Assembly: GCA_013044415.1 (NCBI GenBank)
Contig: JABEUO010000050.1
Location: 1 to 5,766, forward strand
Origin: Acidimicrobiaceae bacterium
Lineage (GTDB): Bacteria > Actinomycetota > Acidimicrobiia > Acidimicrobiales > Acidimicrobiaceae
Direction of reading: 5' to 3'
DNA: 5,766 nt
The translations under genes were made by a program, and so were the position numbers. The notes beneath the pieces were generated by a model that was not told the DNA's origin, searched no databases, and saw only the letters and a list, made by a program, of their open reading frames with translations. Positions 1-5,766 of this stretch are shown here, one piece after another (positions within the stretch are counted from its first letter, which is position 1; every line of letters begins with the position of its first letter).

Positions 1-3000
1 GCGGATCGCTTGAAGATGGACGCTGAGCTCAAAGACGAACTCGCCGAAGTCTCTTCGCTTTCTACCCCGGCGAACGTCCTTGAAGACTACGGCCTAGGAT
101 CTTTCAGGGTCACAGGGGCCTACTTCCTAAATGCCAAGGGCGAGGTGCAGGAGTTGCAAGGCAGCGCCATAAGGCACCCTGAGCAGGCCGTGCGGCTGGC
201 GTCGTTAAACAGGCACTCCTTTTTAGAGAACCCTGCCAAGCACGTTTCACTTTGCGTACTAACTGCGCACAGTTCCATTCTGCGCTCGGCACCTATCCGG
301 GCTATCTCGATTGCAGATGCCAGCGGTTCCGAAAAGGTCTATTTTGGGGTTTTCGTCGAAGAGGTTCAGGGCAAGTCACCATGGGAAGCGGCGGGACTTC
401 GACCCAAGTTGGAGCGAGTGCTCCAACAATCGGGTTTCGCTACTAATTCATACTCCTATCGGTCACTCCGTACGCTTCTCGCCGGTTTCGGCCCCGATGA
501 GCTGATTAGCAGTTCCCCCGAGAAGCTATGGGAACTCTGTATCGCCGCTTTAGCGGTCGATGACGTTCCGAGGTTACGGGTGCATCAGATACCCGGGGCT
601 CGGGAAGGGATCGCCCACGTGTGGGTCTTTTTGCCCGGCGAAAGATTTGAAGTTGACCTAGAGGGCAAACTCTCAGACGCAATTTCAGAGGCCTTTTCGG
701 CAAAAGGAATCCACCTCAAGTCATCCAGGCTGCAGTCGAGGCGCTATCAGGTCGGTTTCGTGGTGGCGGGTGGGGTCAATTCGCTGTCGGAAGAGGAGCT
801 TCTGTCCCTTGAAGATAGGCTCGAACAGCTTAGCCTTCCATGGTCCGAGAAACTCAGACAACTTATAGTCAGAGAGGCTGGTAGGGAGGGCGGACTACTA
901 CTCCTCGAGAAGTACAAGGGCAGCTTTCTGCCCGACTACCAAGATGAGTTCACCCCCAAGCGTGCCTACCAGGATATCCAGCGCCTAGAGGCTCTATTTA
1001 AGCGGTCCACGAGTATCGACATCGAGGTATCGAGGTCACACGATGACCCGATGGGTAGTGAATTCAACCTCAGGATGCTGAGGATCGGCAAGTGGGCAAA
1101 CCTGTCCGAGATCGTTCCAAAGCTGGAGAATTTTGGCTTTGTCGTAATCGACGAGGTTCCCTTCGAAATCCAGTTGCAGGGGAGCGTCTGCTGGCTGGTG
1201 AGTATCGGCGTTTCGGCCAAACATGGAATCGCCGAGGGCCAGATGGCCGATCCGAAAGATGTCGATAGGCTAAGGAGGGCCCTGATCAGTGTATTCGAGG
1301 GTGAGGCCGCGGACGACGCCCTAAACACCCTTGTATTGCGGACTAAACTCGATGCCGAGCAGGTCGCATTGATAAGGACCTACGTACACTACGTCCGCTT
1401 CTCGACTCCAGCCGTTGGGGTCAGGAATAACTGGTGGGCAATGGTAGAGTGCCCGGGGGCCGGCTCGGCACTCTTTGACCTATTTGACGCAAGATTCAAT
1501 CCAAAGCTGAACAATGCGGAGCGGAGCAACGCTGTCACCGCTGCGCAAGAGAAACTCGACGAAGAGCTCTTCAAGATTGAATCCTTGGACTTCGATCGAG
1601 CCGTTAGACGTATATCTGCTGCGATTATGGCGACACTGCGGACCAACTATTACCAAAAACGTAATGCCGGGATCGCAATCAAGCTAGACCCACCTTTGGT
1701 TGGGGACCTACCGAAGCCACTTCCTCAGTTTGAGACCTTTTATGATTCGATCGACACCGAGGCCATCCACTTGCGGGCCGGTCGAATCGCTCGAGGAGGA
1801 ATAAGGTTTTCTGACCGTCCGGACGACTACCGGACCGAGATACTTGGCCTAATGAAGGCGCAGTCGGTGAAGAACTCGGTAATAGTGCCAATTGGCGCTA
1901 AGGGTGGTTTTATCGTAAAACACGCACCCCGGGACCGTCTCGAACTCCTCGATAGAGCTAAGGCTTCCTATAGCGAGTTCATGGAGGGATTGCTATCGAT
2001 CACCGATAATTTGGTCGACGATAAGGTCGTCAAACCGGAAGATTCCATCTGTTACGACGAGGATGACTACTACCTAGTCGTGGCGGCGGACAAGGGGACC
2101 GCTACCTTCTCAGACATTGCGAATGAGATAGCCCTCAAGAAGGGGTTTTGGCTCGGGGATGCCTTTGCCTCAGGAGGATCGAGGGGTTATGACCATAAGG
2201 CGATGGGGATTACTGCGAGGGGTGCCTGGAAGTCCGTCGAACACCACTTCGAGGGGCTAGGGATCAATCCAAACTCCGAGCGGATCACCGTAGTTGGAAT
2301 TGGTGACATGTCTGGCGATGTTTTCGGAAACGGACTTTTGATGTCGTCGTCCGTTGCACTGGTGGCTGCATTTGACCATCGACATATCTTTTTGGACCCA
2401 AATCCTGACCCTTCGGCCTCTTATAAGGAGAGGCAGAGGCTCTTCTCCCTTGACGCCTCGAGCTGGGCTAGCTACGATTCGGCGCTGATCTCGAAGGGCG
2501 GCGGGGTATTCAGCCGGAATGTTAAGTCAATTGAGCTGTCTAAGGAGATGGCGGCCGTGCTCGGCATCTCTTCGGGTCCTATTGAGCCTAACAAACTGAT
2601 CACGGCGATCCTCTGCTCACCGGTCGACCTCTTGTGGAACGGGGGAGTGGGAACATTCGTAAAGTCTCACACCGAAGACGATGTCGACGTGTCGGATAAG
2701 GCGAATGACGCTATTCGAATCAATGCCAATCAGCTCCGGGTAAAGGTGATCGGCGAGGGTGGAAACCTCGGGATGACGCAAAAGAGTAGGGTTGAATACT
2801 CCCAGATGGGCGGGAGGTGCAACACCGACGCAATTGACAACTCGGCGGGGGTCGATACTTCGGACCATGAGGTAAACCTGAAAGTATTGCTTGCCCCTAT
2901 GGTCAGGGCTAGCGAACTAGATCTGGATGCGAGGGATACGCTACTTTTCGATTCCGAGCCAGAGATCAAGGAGTTCGTCCTCAAGGACAACGTCGATCAG

Positions 3001-4182
3001 AATTGGGCATTGTCGGTCGCCGAGAAGGATGCTCAGTTGAGACCCGAACTCTACCGGAACGTCATCAGCTACCTCGAGGATCGCGCCGGCCTCGATCGTG
3101 CGGTGGAGTTTCTACCTTCGACAGAGGAGCTAGTGGCCAGGAATGCCGATGGTGGTTTTCTAACCCGCCCAGAGCTAGCGGTGCTCTTGGCCTACTCCAA
3201 AACCCACCTATACCACCACTTCTTGGAGTCTGACCTAACCGAAACGGGCTACGCAAACGAGCTTTTCGAGGCGTATTTCCCGAGCGAGTTCCGGGACCGC
3301 TTCCACGACAGGCTTTTGGGACACTCCCTCAAAAAGGAGATAACCGCTACCGCTATCTCTAATCTGGTGATCAACGTCTCCGGGGTTGCCGCAATCGTTG
3401 AGGTCCTCCGCTCCTCGCCGTATGACCTTCCAACGGTGGCTAATGGCCTGGTATCATCACTGAGGGTTCTGGACGCTCCAAGACGAGTGGAAGAGATATT
3501 CTCCGAGGCATCCCTAGATCAATCGGTCAAGGTAGAGCTCCTGACTTTGATTTCCAATGCGGCCGAAGGACTGACTCGCTGGGTCGCTTCTCAGCACTCC
3601 CTAATCGAAGACTCCAGCCACATCCAGCGGCTCGCCGACTTGGCAAATGGCCTGTCACAGGTTCTCGGCTCGGTCCTCGAGGGGTCCTCCAAGGAGCGCT
3701 ATAGCGACTACCGAGCGGAGCTCAAGTCAAAGGGTGTAAGTGAGTCGATGTCGAACTTCTTTGCTGCTATCTCCTACATGAGCGCAGTAGTTCCCCTCGA
3801 CATGCTGATCGAAAAGACCCCCGGCCTCTCCCTCAAATCTATGATCTGGACCTTCTTTAGGGTCGGCGAGATCATTGGGACTCCGGAGCTTTTCGCTATA
3901 TTGGCTCGAGTCCAACCAAAGGATAGGTGGGAGCAGGCGCTTAGGGCAACGGTAATTTCGGACCTCTACCTAGCCCAGGTCTCCAAGACCGAGCAGGTGC
4001 TCGACCTGGCACCGATAGCCGTCGGGAATGTAGAGGAGATGAGACTCGTGGCCAAGGAGATAGCCTCCCGGCTCGAAGGATCGACGAGCAAGATTAGCTA
4101 CCTGATTGAGCTGCTCAAGAATGATCCAGAGGTCGGGATCGTCGCGGTCTCCACCGTAGCCAGGGAGATATCAGTTTCCTGA
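1..4182 (+). CDS. gdh: NAD-specific glutamate dehydrogenase, large (GDH-180) type; 5' end outside window
   Basis: Large bacterial NAD-glutamate dehydrogenase (Bac_GDH family), a cytosolic enzyme that oxidatively deaminates glutamate to 2-oxoglutarate and ammonium with NAD+. Residues are numbered from codon 1 at base 1. The regulatory N-terminal half (about 1-560) is divergent but alignable: GPDELI at 164-169 replaces the usual PRDELF, AHVWVFLPGERF spans 205-216, and an ACT-like segment with VPKLENFGF lies near 370-380. The catalytic core is very well conserved: ARGGIRFSD at 597-605, LMKAQSVKN around K619, GAKGG with K634, dinucleotide-binding VVGIGDMSGDVFGNG at 764-778, LLWNGGVGT near 880, GEGGNLG at 918-924 and NTDAIDNSAGVD at 941-952. 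The helical C-terminus looks complete. Family members are about 1600 residues and 1393 codons are visible, so roughly 200 residues are missing. The frame is open through base 1, so the TTG at 10 and ATG at 16 are probably internal. Relatives are allosterically controlled, and mycobacterial ones by the FHA protein GarA; neither can be judged here. The stop overlaps the convergent ogt gene. Confidence 0.97.
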   Translation, partial: ADRLKMDAELKDELAEVSSLSTPANVLEDYGLGSFRVTGAYFLNAKGEVQELQGSAIRHPEQAVRLASLNRHSFLENPAKHVSLCVLTAHSSILRSAPIRAISIADASGSEKVYFGVFVEEVQGKSPWEAAGLRPKLERVLQQSGFATNSYSYRSLRTLLAGFGPDELISSSPEKLWELCIAALAVDDVPRLRVHQIPGAREGIAHVWVFLPGERFEVDLEGKLSDAISEAFSAKGIHLKSSRLQSRRYQVGFVVAGGVNSLSEEELLSLEDRLEQLSLPWSEKLRQLIVREAGREGGLLLLEKYKGSFLPDYQDEFTPKRAYQDIQRLEALFKRSTSIDIEVSRSHDDPMGSEFNLRMLRIGKWANLSEIVPKLENFGFVVIDEVPFEIQLQGSVCWLVSIGVSAKHGIAEGQMADPKDVDRLRRALISVFEGEAADDALNTLVLRTKLDAEQVALIRTYVHYVRFSTPAVGVRNNWWAMVECPGAGSALFDLFDARFNPKLNNAERSNAVTAAQEKLDEELFKIESLDFDRAVRRISAAIMATLRTNYYQKRNAGIAIKLDPPLVGDLPKPLPQFETFYDSIDTEAIHLRAGRIARGGIRFSDRPDDYRTEILGLMKAQSVKNSVIVPIGAKGGFIVKHAPRDRLELLDRAKASYSEFMEGLLSITDNLVDDKVVKPEDSICYDEDDYYLVVAADKGTATFSDIANEIALKKGFWLGDAFASGGSRGYDHKAMGITARGAWKSVEHHFEGLGINPNSERITVVGIGDMSGDVFGNGLLMSSSVALVAAFDHRHIFLDPNPDPSASYKERQRLFSLDASSWASYDSALISKGGGVFSRNVKSIELSKEMAAVLGISSGPIEPNKLITAILCSPVDLLWNGGVGTFVKSHTEDDVDVSDKANDAIRINANQLRVKVIGEGGNLGMTQKSRVEYSQMGGRCNTDAIDNSAGVDTSDHEVNLKVLLAPMVRASELDLDARDTLLFDSEPEIKEFVLKDNVDQNWALSVAEKDAQLRPELYRNVISYLEDRAGLDRAVEFLPSTEELVARNADGGFLTRPELAVLLAYSKTHLYHHFLESDLTETGYANELFEAYFPSEFRDRFHDRLLGHSLKKEITATAISNLVINVSGVAAIVEVLRSSPYDLPTVANGLVSSLRVLDAPRRVEEIFSEASLDQSVKVELLTLISNAAEGLTRWVASQHSLIEDSSHIQRLADLANGLSQVLGSVLEGSSKERYSDYRAELKSKGVSESMSNFFAAISYMSAVVPLDMLIEKTPGLSLKSMIWTFFRVGEIIGTPELFAILARVQPKDRWEQALRATVISDLYLAQVSKTEQVLDLAPIAVGNVEEMRLVAKEIASRLEGSTSKISYLIELLKNDPEVGIVAVSTVAREISVS

Positions 4183-4686
4183 TGATTTAGCTTCAAAAGC
4201 TAAAAGAGAGGCCTTCAGGGCGGTTCCGAATGCGTAACCGCCCATGGAGCCGTCACTCGAAATGACCCTATGGCAAGGAATAAATAGTGGAACCGGGTTC
4301 GATGAGCAGGCGCTTGCAGCCGCTCGATAGGCTCTCGGATTCCCGGCGAGTGCGGCGAGTCCCCCGTAGGTAACGGTTCGTCCAAAGGGTATTCGTCTAA
4401 GCTCGACTCGGCACTTCGAGTAGAAGCCGGATTCAGCGAGATCCAGATCAACCCGGTCCAGTGAATTTGGGGAGCCATCGAAATATTCTGTTAGGGCCGT
4501 ATCGATTGGTTCGCTGATGGTCACCTTGCCACTTGGTTCAAAACGTGACGGAATTGAGAGTTCTTCAAACTCCTCACCAAAACCTAAAGCGGAAAGTCCG
4601 ACTTTGGAGTATGCGTAGAGAACCTTCCCGAAGGGTGACTGGAAGCTAGCTAAATCCACCGAAATCTTCTCCGAGACCGCCGCCAT
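4171..4686 (-). CDS. ogt: Methylated-DNA--[protein]-cysteine S-methyltransferase (O6-alkylguanine-DNA alkyltransferase, Ogt type)
   Basis: Single-turnover DNA repair protein that moves the alkyl group from O6-alkylguanine (or O4-alkylthymine) to its own cysteine. With the ATG at 4686 it is 171 residues, normal for stand-alone Ogt; there is no Ada-type N-terminal regulatory domain. An N-terminal segment (FQSPFGKVLYAYSKVGLSALGF, broken here as FQSPFG then GLSALGF) matches the family's small domain. The C-terminal domain carries IPFGRTVTYGGLA with the tyrosine at 107, the recognition helix GNPRAYRAA with the arginine-finger R121, the hinge NP at 130-131, and IPCHRV with acceptor C138 and H139. 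GGYAFG and LLAFE follow, with E165 27 residues after the cysteine, as in human AGT C145/E172. Start choice: AGGTGG lies 5 bases before the ATG, and a promoter-like element covers the alternative TTG at 4746, which would give 191 residues with no good ribosome site. The gene is convergent with and overlaps gdh by 12 bases, and diverges from the PAP2 gene. Confidence 0.95.
   Translation of the reverse strand: MAAVSEKISVDLASFQSPFGKVLYAYSKVGLSALGFGEEFEELSIPSRFEPSGKVTISEPIDTALTEYFDGSPNSLDRVDLDLAESGFYSKCRVELRRIPFGRTVTYGGLAALAGNPRAYRAAASACSSNPVPLFIPCHRVISSDGSMGGYAFGTALKASLLAFEAKSSGN
4186..4204. terminator. Perfect 8-bp-stem hairpin at the shared 3' ends of gdh and ogt
   Basis: TTTAGCTT, loop CAA, AAGCTAAA: both arms are perfectly complementary. 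It begins 3 bases after the gdh stop, where a transcript 3'-end structure would be expected. The same bases encode the last residues of Ogt (the AFEAK region, including the conserved Glu). The stem is AT-rich and neither strand has a U-tract right after it, so it is not a classical intrinsic terminator. It could instead stabilise or help end transcripts arriving from either side. The hairpin is seen directly; its role is inferred. Confidence 0.4.
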
Positions 4687-4691
4687 CTCGA

Positions 4692-4701
4692 CCACCTTCC
4701 T
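4692..4701 (-). promoter_or_regulatory. Ribosome binding site that decides the ogt start
   Basis: Reading the minus strand, AGGAAGGTGG precedes the ATG at 4686 with a 5-base gap (TCGAG) after AGGTGG. This is a good Shine-Dalgarno match and favours the 171-residue Ogt over the longer TTG-initiated form. A second purine-rich GGAGGAG at about 4729-4735 has no ATG, GTG or TTG at a suitable distance and probably is not used. Confidence 0.65.
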
Positions 4702-4717
4702 AGATAACACTTGGGCT

Positions 4718-4746
4718 ATGCTAGCTTCTCCTCCGGACTTGAGCAA
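4718..4746 (-). promoter_or_regulatory. Candidate sigma-70-type promoter for ogt
   Basis: On the minus strand, TTGCTC (4746-4741), a 17-base spacer and TAGCAT (4723-4718) resemble -35 and -10 boxes, with 3/6 and 4/6 consensus matches. A start about 7 bases past the -10 would give a leader of roughly 25 bases ending in the AGGTGG site. It fits the ATG at 4686 and makes the TTG at 4746 unlikely as a start. The match is modest and rests on spacing and position only. Confidence 0.35.
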
Positions 4747-4768
4747 TAGAGTTCCGCTCTCGGTCCAA

Positions 4769-4786
4769 CTGGCCTTTTGAGGCCGG
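4769..4786. repeat. Short inverted repeat upstream of the ogt promoter
   Basis: CTGGCC, loop TTTTGA, GGCCGG: a 6-bp stem with one G-T wobble and a 4-bp perfect GGCC core. It lies about 23 bases upstream of the candidate ogt -35 box. It could be an operator or small hairpin, but a 4-bp GC core can occur by chance. Confidence 0.25.
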
Positions 4787-4821
4787 ATCCTTGTTCGACT
4801 GGATGTGGATTTCGGGCCGAA

Positions 4822-4879
4822 TTGCCAATAAGGGGGACCAATATGTGTGGTGTGGGGTTGGCTCCTTCCTGATTGGCAA
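4822..4879. repeat. Spaced 8-bp inverted repeat
   Basis: TTGCCAAT at 4822-4829 and its exact reverse complement ATTGGCAA at 4872-4879, with 42 bases between the arms. The arms are 50 bases apart start to start, close to a whole number of helical turns, which would suit two sites on the same face of the DNA. The match is seen directly; any operator role is inference. Confidence 0.35.
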
Positions 4880-4902
4880 AGTGACTCGATGGCCGATTAG
4901 GA

Positions 4903-4922
4903 GCAGCCACATTGTGGCTTGC
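4903..4922. repeat. Bulged hairpin in the intergenic region
   Basis: AGCCAC (4905-4910), loop ATT, GTGGCT (4914-4919) is a perfect 6-bp stem. It extends by two more pairs (GC at 4903-4904 with GC at 4921-4922) if T4920 is bulged. There is no U-tract on either strand, so it is not an obvious terminator. It lies about 107 bases before the PAP2 start and could be an operator or leader structure. Confidence 0.3.
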
Positions 4923-5014
4923 AATCGCTCGCCCTCGCTAGCTATCAGGTAAGTCGTAGCTTCTGACGCCCTCAGCTTTCATAAGGGGTTTGCGACTAAC
5001 ATCAAAGTGAACAC

Positions 5015-5020
5015 AAAGGG
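5015..5020 (+). promoter_or_regulatory. Ribosome binding site for the PAP2 gene
   Basis: AAAGGG ends 8 bases before the GTG at 5029. It is a moderate Shine-Dalgarno match at normal spacing. No closer in-frame ATG has a better site, so it supports GTG as the start. Confidence 0.5.
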
Positions 5021-5028
5021 AACAGACT

Positions 5029-5661
5029 GTGAACAAAAACATCTATCTGAGCATCAATCACTTTGCAAGAGATACCGCTTGGGCCCATGGATTTATGTCC
5101 TTTTTTGCCCTCTACGGCGGAGTAGTCCTCCTCGGCTTAATTCTTATATTCGCTTGGTGGAGGGCGAGATTCGATTTCACCTCGAACCCTTTGAGGATGG
5201 CGAAGGTCATATGGGGTGGAGCGGGGACGATCCTGGCGGTTGGGATCGCGCAACCTATAAATCATCTGGTAGCCGAACCGAGACCCTACTACACGCTAAA
5301 GGCGGTCGAGGTTCTCGTTCCTCGGGCGAACGATTTTAGCTTTCCCTCCGATCACGCAACGGTCGCAGGAGCGGTTATCGTCGCTTTGTGGATGGTTCCC
5401 AAAGAGAAGAAGCTAGCGTGGGCCGCGACTGTCATTGGGCTCTTTCTCATGTTCGCGAGGGTTTATGTCGGCGCTCACTACCCCTTGGATGTGGTCGGAG
5501 GATTTATCGTCGGAGGCGCTACGGTAGCGATCCTGGGGGTTGTCTTCGTTCCGTTACTAGTCAAATTGGATCAGCTCGTCAGCCAGGTGAAGCTGCTTCG
5601 ACCTCTTTTTCAGGCCGATTCGACGAGAAAAAGTGCCTCAATCGGTTCTGTAAAGGCCTAA
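5029..5661 (+). CDS. PAP2-family membrane phosphatase (undecaprenyl-diphosphatase-like)
   Basis: A 210-residue integral membrane protein of the PAP2 superfamily, which removes phosphate from lipid phosphates or diphosphates at the membrane face. It starts at GTG 5029 behind AAAGGG. Hydrophobic stretches near 21-43, 60-82, 108-124, 129-147 and 153-179 suggest about five membrane segments. The second and third family motifs are intact: SFPSDHA at 104-110 with H109, and ARVYVGAHYPLD at 143-154 with R144, H150 and D154. The first motif (K, six residues, RP) keeps R85-P86, but the lysine position holds N78. I recall actinobacterial relatives with a similar INQ/INH pattern here, so this may be a subfamily trait. 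The NHFA...FMSFFALYG opening and PSDHA motif resemble BcrC-type undecaprenyl-diphosphate phosphatases, which recycle the cell-wall lipid carrier. The substrate cannot be settled from sequence; another lipid phosphate is possible. The gene appears monocistronic within the window. Confidence 0.9.
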   Translation: MNKNIYLSINHFARDTAWAHGFMSFFALYGGVVLLGLILIFAWWRARFDFTSNPLRMAKVIWGGAGTILAVGIAQPINHLVAEPRPYYTLKAVEVLVPRANDFSFPSDHATVAGAVIVALWMVPKEKKLAWAATVIGLFLMFARVYVGAHYPLDVVGGFIVGGATVAILGVVFVPLLVKLDQLVSQVKLLRPLFQADSTRKSASIGSVKA

Positions 5662-5714
5662 TCACTCCCAAACAATACAGATGTTCGCTATTATGGTCTC
5701 AATAGGGGCCTAGC

Positions 5715-5727
5715 CACCCGATGGGTG
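5715..5727. repeat. Short hairpin downstream of the PAP2 gene
   Basis: CACCC, loop GAT, GGGTG: a 5-bp GC-rich stem starting 54 bases after the PAP2 stop. No U-tract follows on the plus strand, so it is at best a weak terminator. It may instead belong to the upstream region of a gene beyond the right edge. Confidence 0.25.
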
Positions 5728-5744
5728 TCACAGCAACTAGCTAC

Positions 5745-5766
5745 TATCAAGTGATAAATCAAGTGA
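5745..5766. repeat. Palindrome overlapping a 9-bp direct repeat at the right edge
   Basis: TATCA-AG-TGATA at 5745-5756 is a 10-of-12 palindrome. The 9-mer ATCAAGTGA occurs at 5746-5754 and again at 5758-5766, a 12-base period that runs into the window end. This could be an operator or the start of a longer repeat. Only two copies are visible and the second touches the edge. Confidence 0.35.

Larger units (their letters stand above)
4747..5028. other. Divergent intergenic region between ogt and the PAP2 gene
   Basis: This is most of the 342 bases between the two start codons. I see no RNA gene and no convincing protein gene. It holds three small inverted repeats (listed separately) and must carry the plus-strand promoter of the PAP2 gene. 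TAACAT at 4997-5002 could be its -10 box, giving a leader of about 20 bases, but no good -35 sits 16-18 bases upstream. Most of the region is far from either start, so there is room for regulator binding. Confidence 0.5.

Noticed and set aside
10..18. TTG at 10 or ATG at 16 as the true gdh start
   Set aside because: The frame continues to base 1 and the visible protein begins about 200 residues into the family alignment, so these are internal codons.
966..1328. A 120-codon minus-strand frame inside gdh
   Set aside because: It lies fully opposite strongly supported gdh coding sequence, and its Ser/Leu-rich product looks like an antisense shadow.
4186..4204. Classical rho-independent terminator
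   Set aside because: The stem is perfect but AT-rich, and neither strand has a U-tract after it, so I describe it as a terminator-like hairpin only.
4716..4924. Two minus-strand frames of 64 and 67 codons upstream of ogt
   Set aside because: They overlap each other and the candidate ogt promoter, have low-complexity or Pro/Arg-rich products without family features, and lack supporting ribosome sites.
4919..4948. TTGCAA with TATCAG about 18 bases downstream as a PAP2 promoter
   Set aside because: The -10 match is poor and the implied leader of about 75 bases has no supporting feature.
4803..4952. A 49-codon plus-strand frame (ATG at 4803) in the ogt/PAP2 intergenic region
   Set aside because: There is no ribosome binding site upstream, no recognisable motif, and the length is easily reached by chance.
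1..5766. A novel multi-gene system (defence, mobile or biosynthetic)
   Set aside because: All three genes belong to well-known housekeeping families, sit on opposing strands and show no shared operon or mobile-element signs.

Overview
The window has three clear protein-coding genes and looks like ordinary chromosome. I found no mobile element, CRISPR array, RNA gene or defence-type cassette. G+C is in the low-to-mid 50s percent by eye, and Arg AGG and Leu CTA codons are common. The protein sequences fit an actinobacterium: a very large NAD-glutamate dehydrogenase, and a PAP2 phosphatase whose motifs match actinobacterial relatives. The G+C is low for that phylum, so a group such as Acidimicrobiia is possible. 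That placement is inference from composition and recalled family patterns, not from a search.

Layout. (1) Positions 1-4182, plus strand: the C-terminal ~1393 codons of a large (GDH-180 type) NAD-specific glutamate dehydrogenase. The frame is open to the left edge, so about 200 N-terminal residues probably lie outside the window. (2) Positions 4171-4686, minus strand: an O6-alkylguanine-DNA alkyltransferase (Ogt type) with an intact PCHRV active site. Its stop codon lies inside the end of the dehydrogenase gene, so the two convergent genes overlap by 12 bases. A perfect 8-bp-stem hairpin sits 3 bases after the dehydrogenase stop, inside the last ogt codons. (3) Positions 4687-5028: a 342-base divergent intergenic region holding a candidate ogt promoter, a strong ogt ribosome binding site, several small inverted repeats and a ribosome binding site for the next gene. 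(4) Positions 5029-5661, plus strand: a membrane PAP2-family phosphatase, perhaps an undecaprenyl-diphosphatase-like enzyme. (5) Positions 5662-5766: non-coding, with a short hairpin and a repeat/palindrome cut by the right edge.

The three genes do not form an operon. Glutamate dehydrogenase feeds carbon and nitrogen from glutamate into the TCA cycle, Ogt repairs alkylated DNA, and the PAP2 protein probably works on lipid phosphates in the membrane. Nothing in the sequence ties them functionally. The points most worth a second look are the overlapping convergent gene ends with their shared hairpin, the lack of the first-motif lysine in the PAP2 protein, the spaced inverted repeat between ogt and the PAP2 gene, and the repeat at the right edge.
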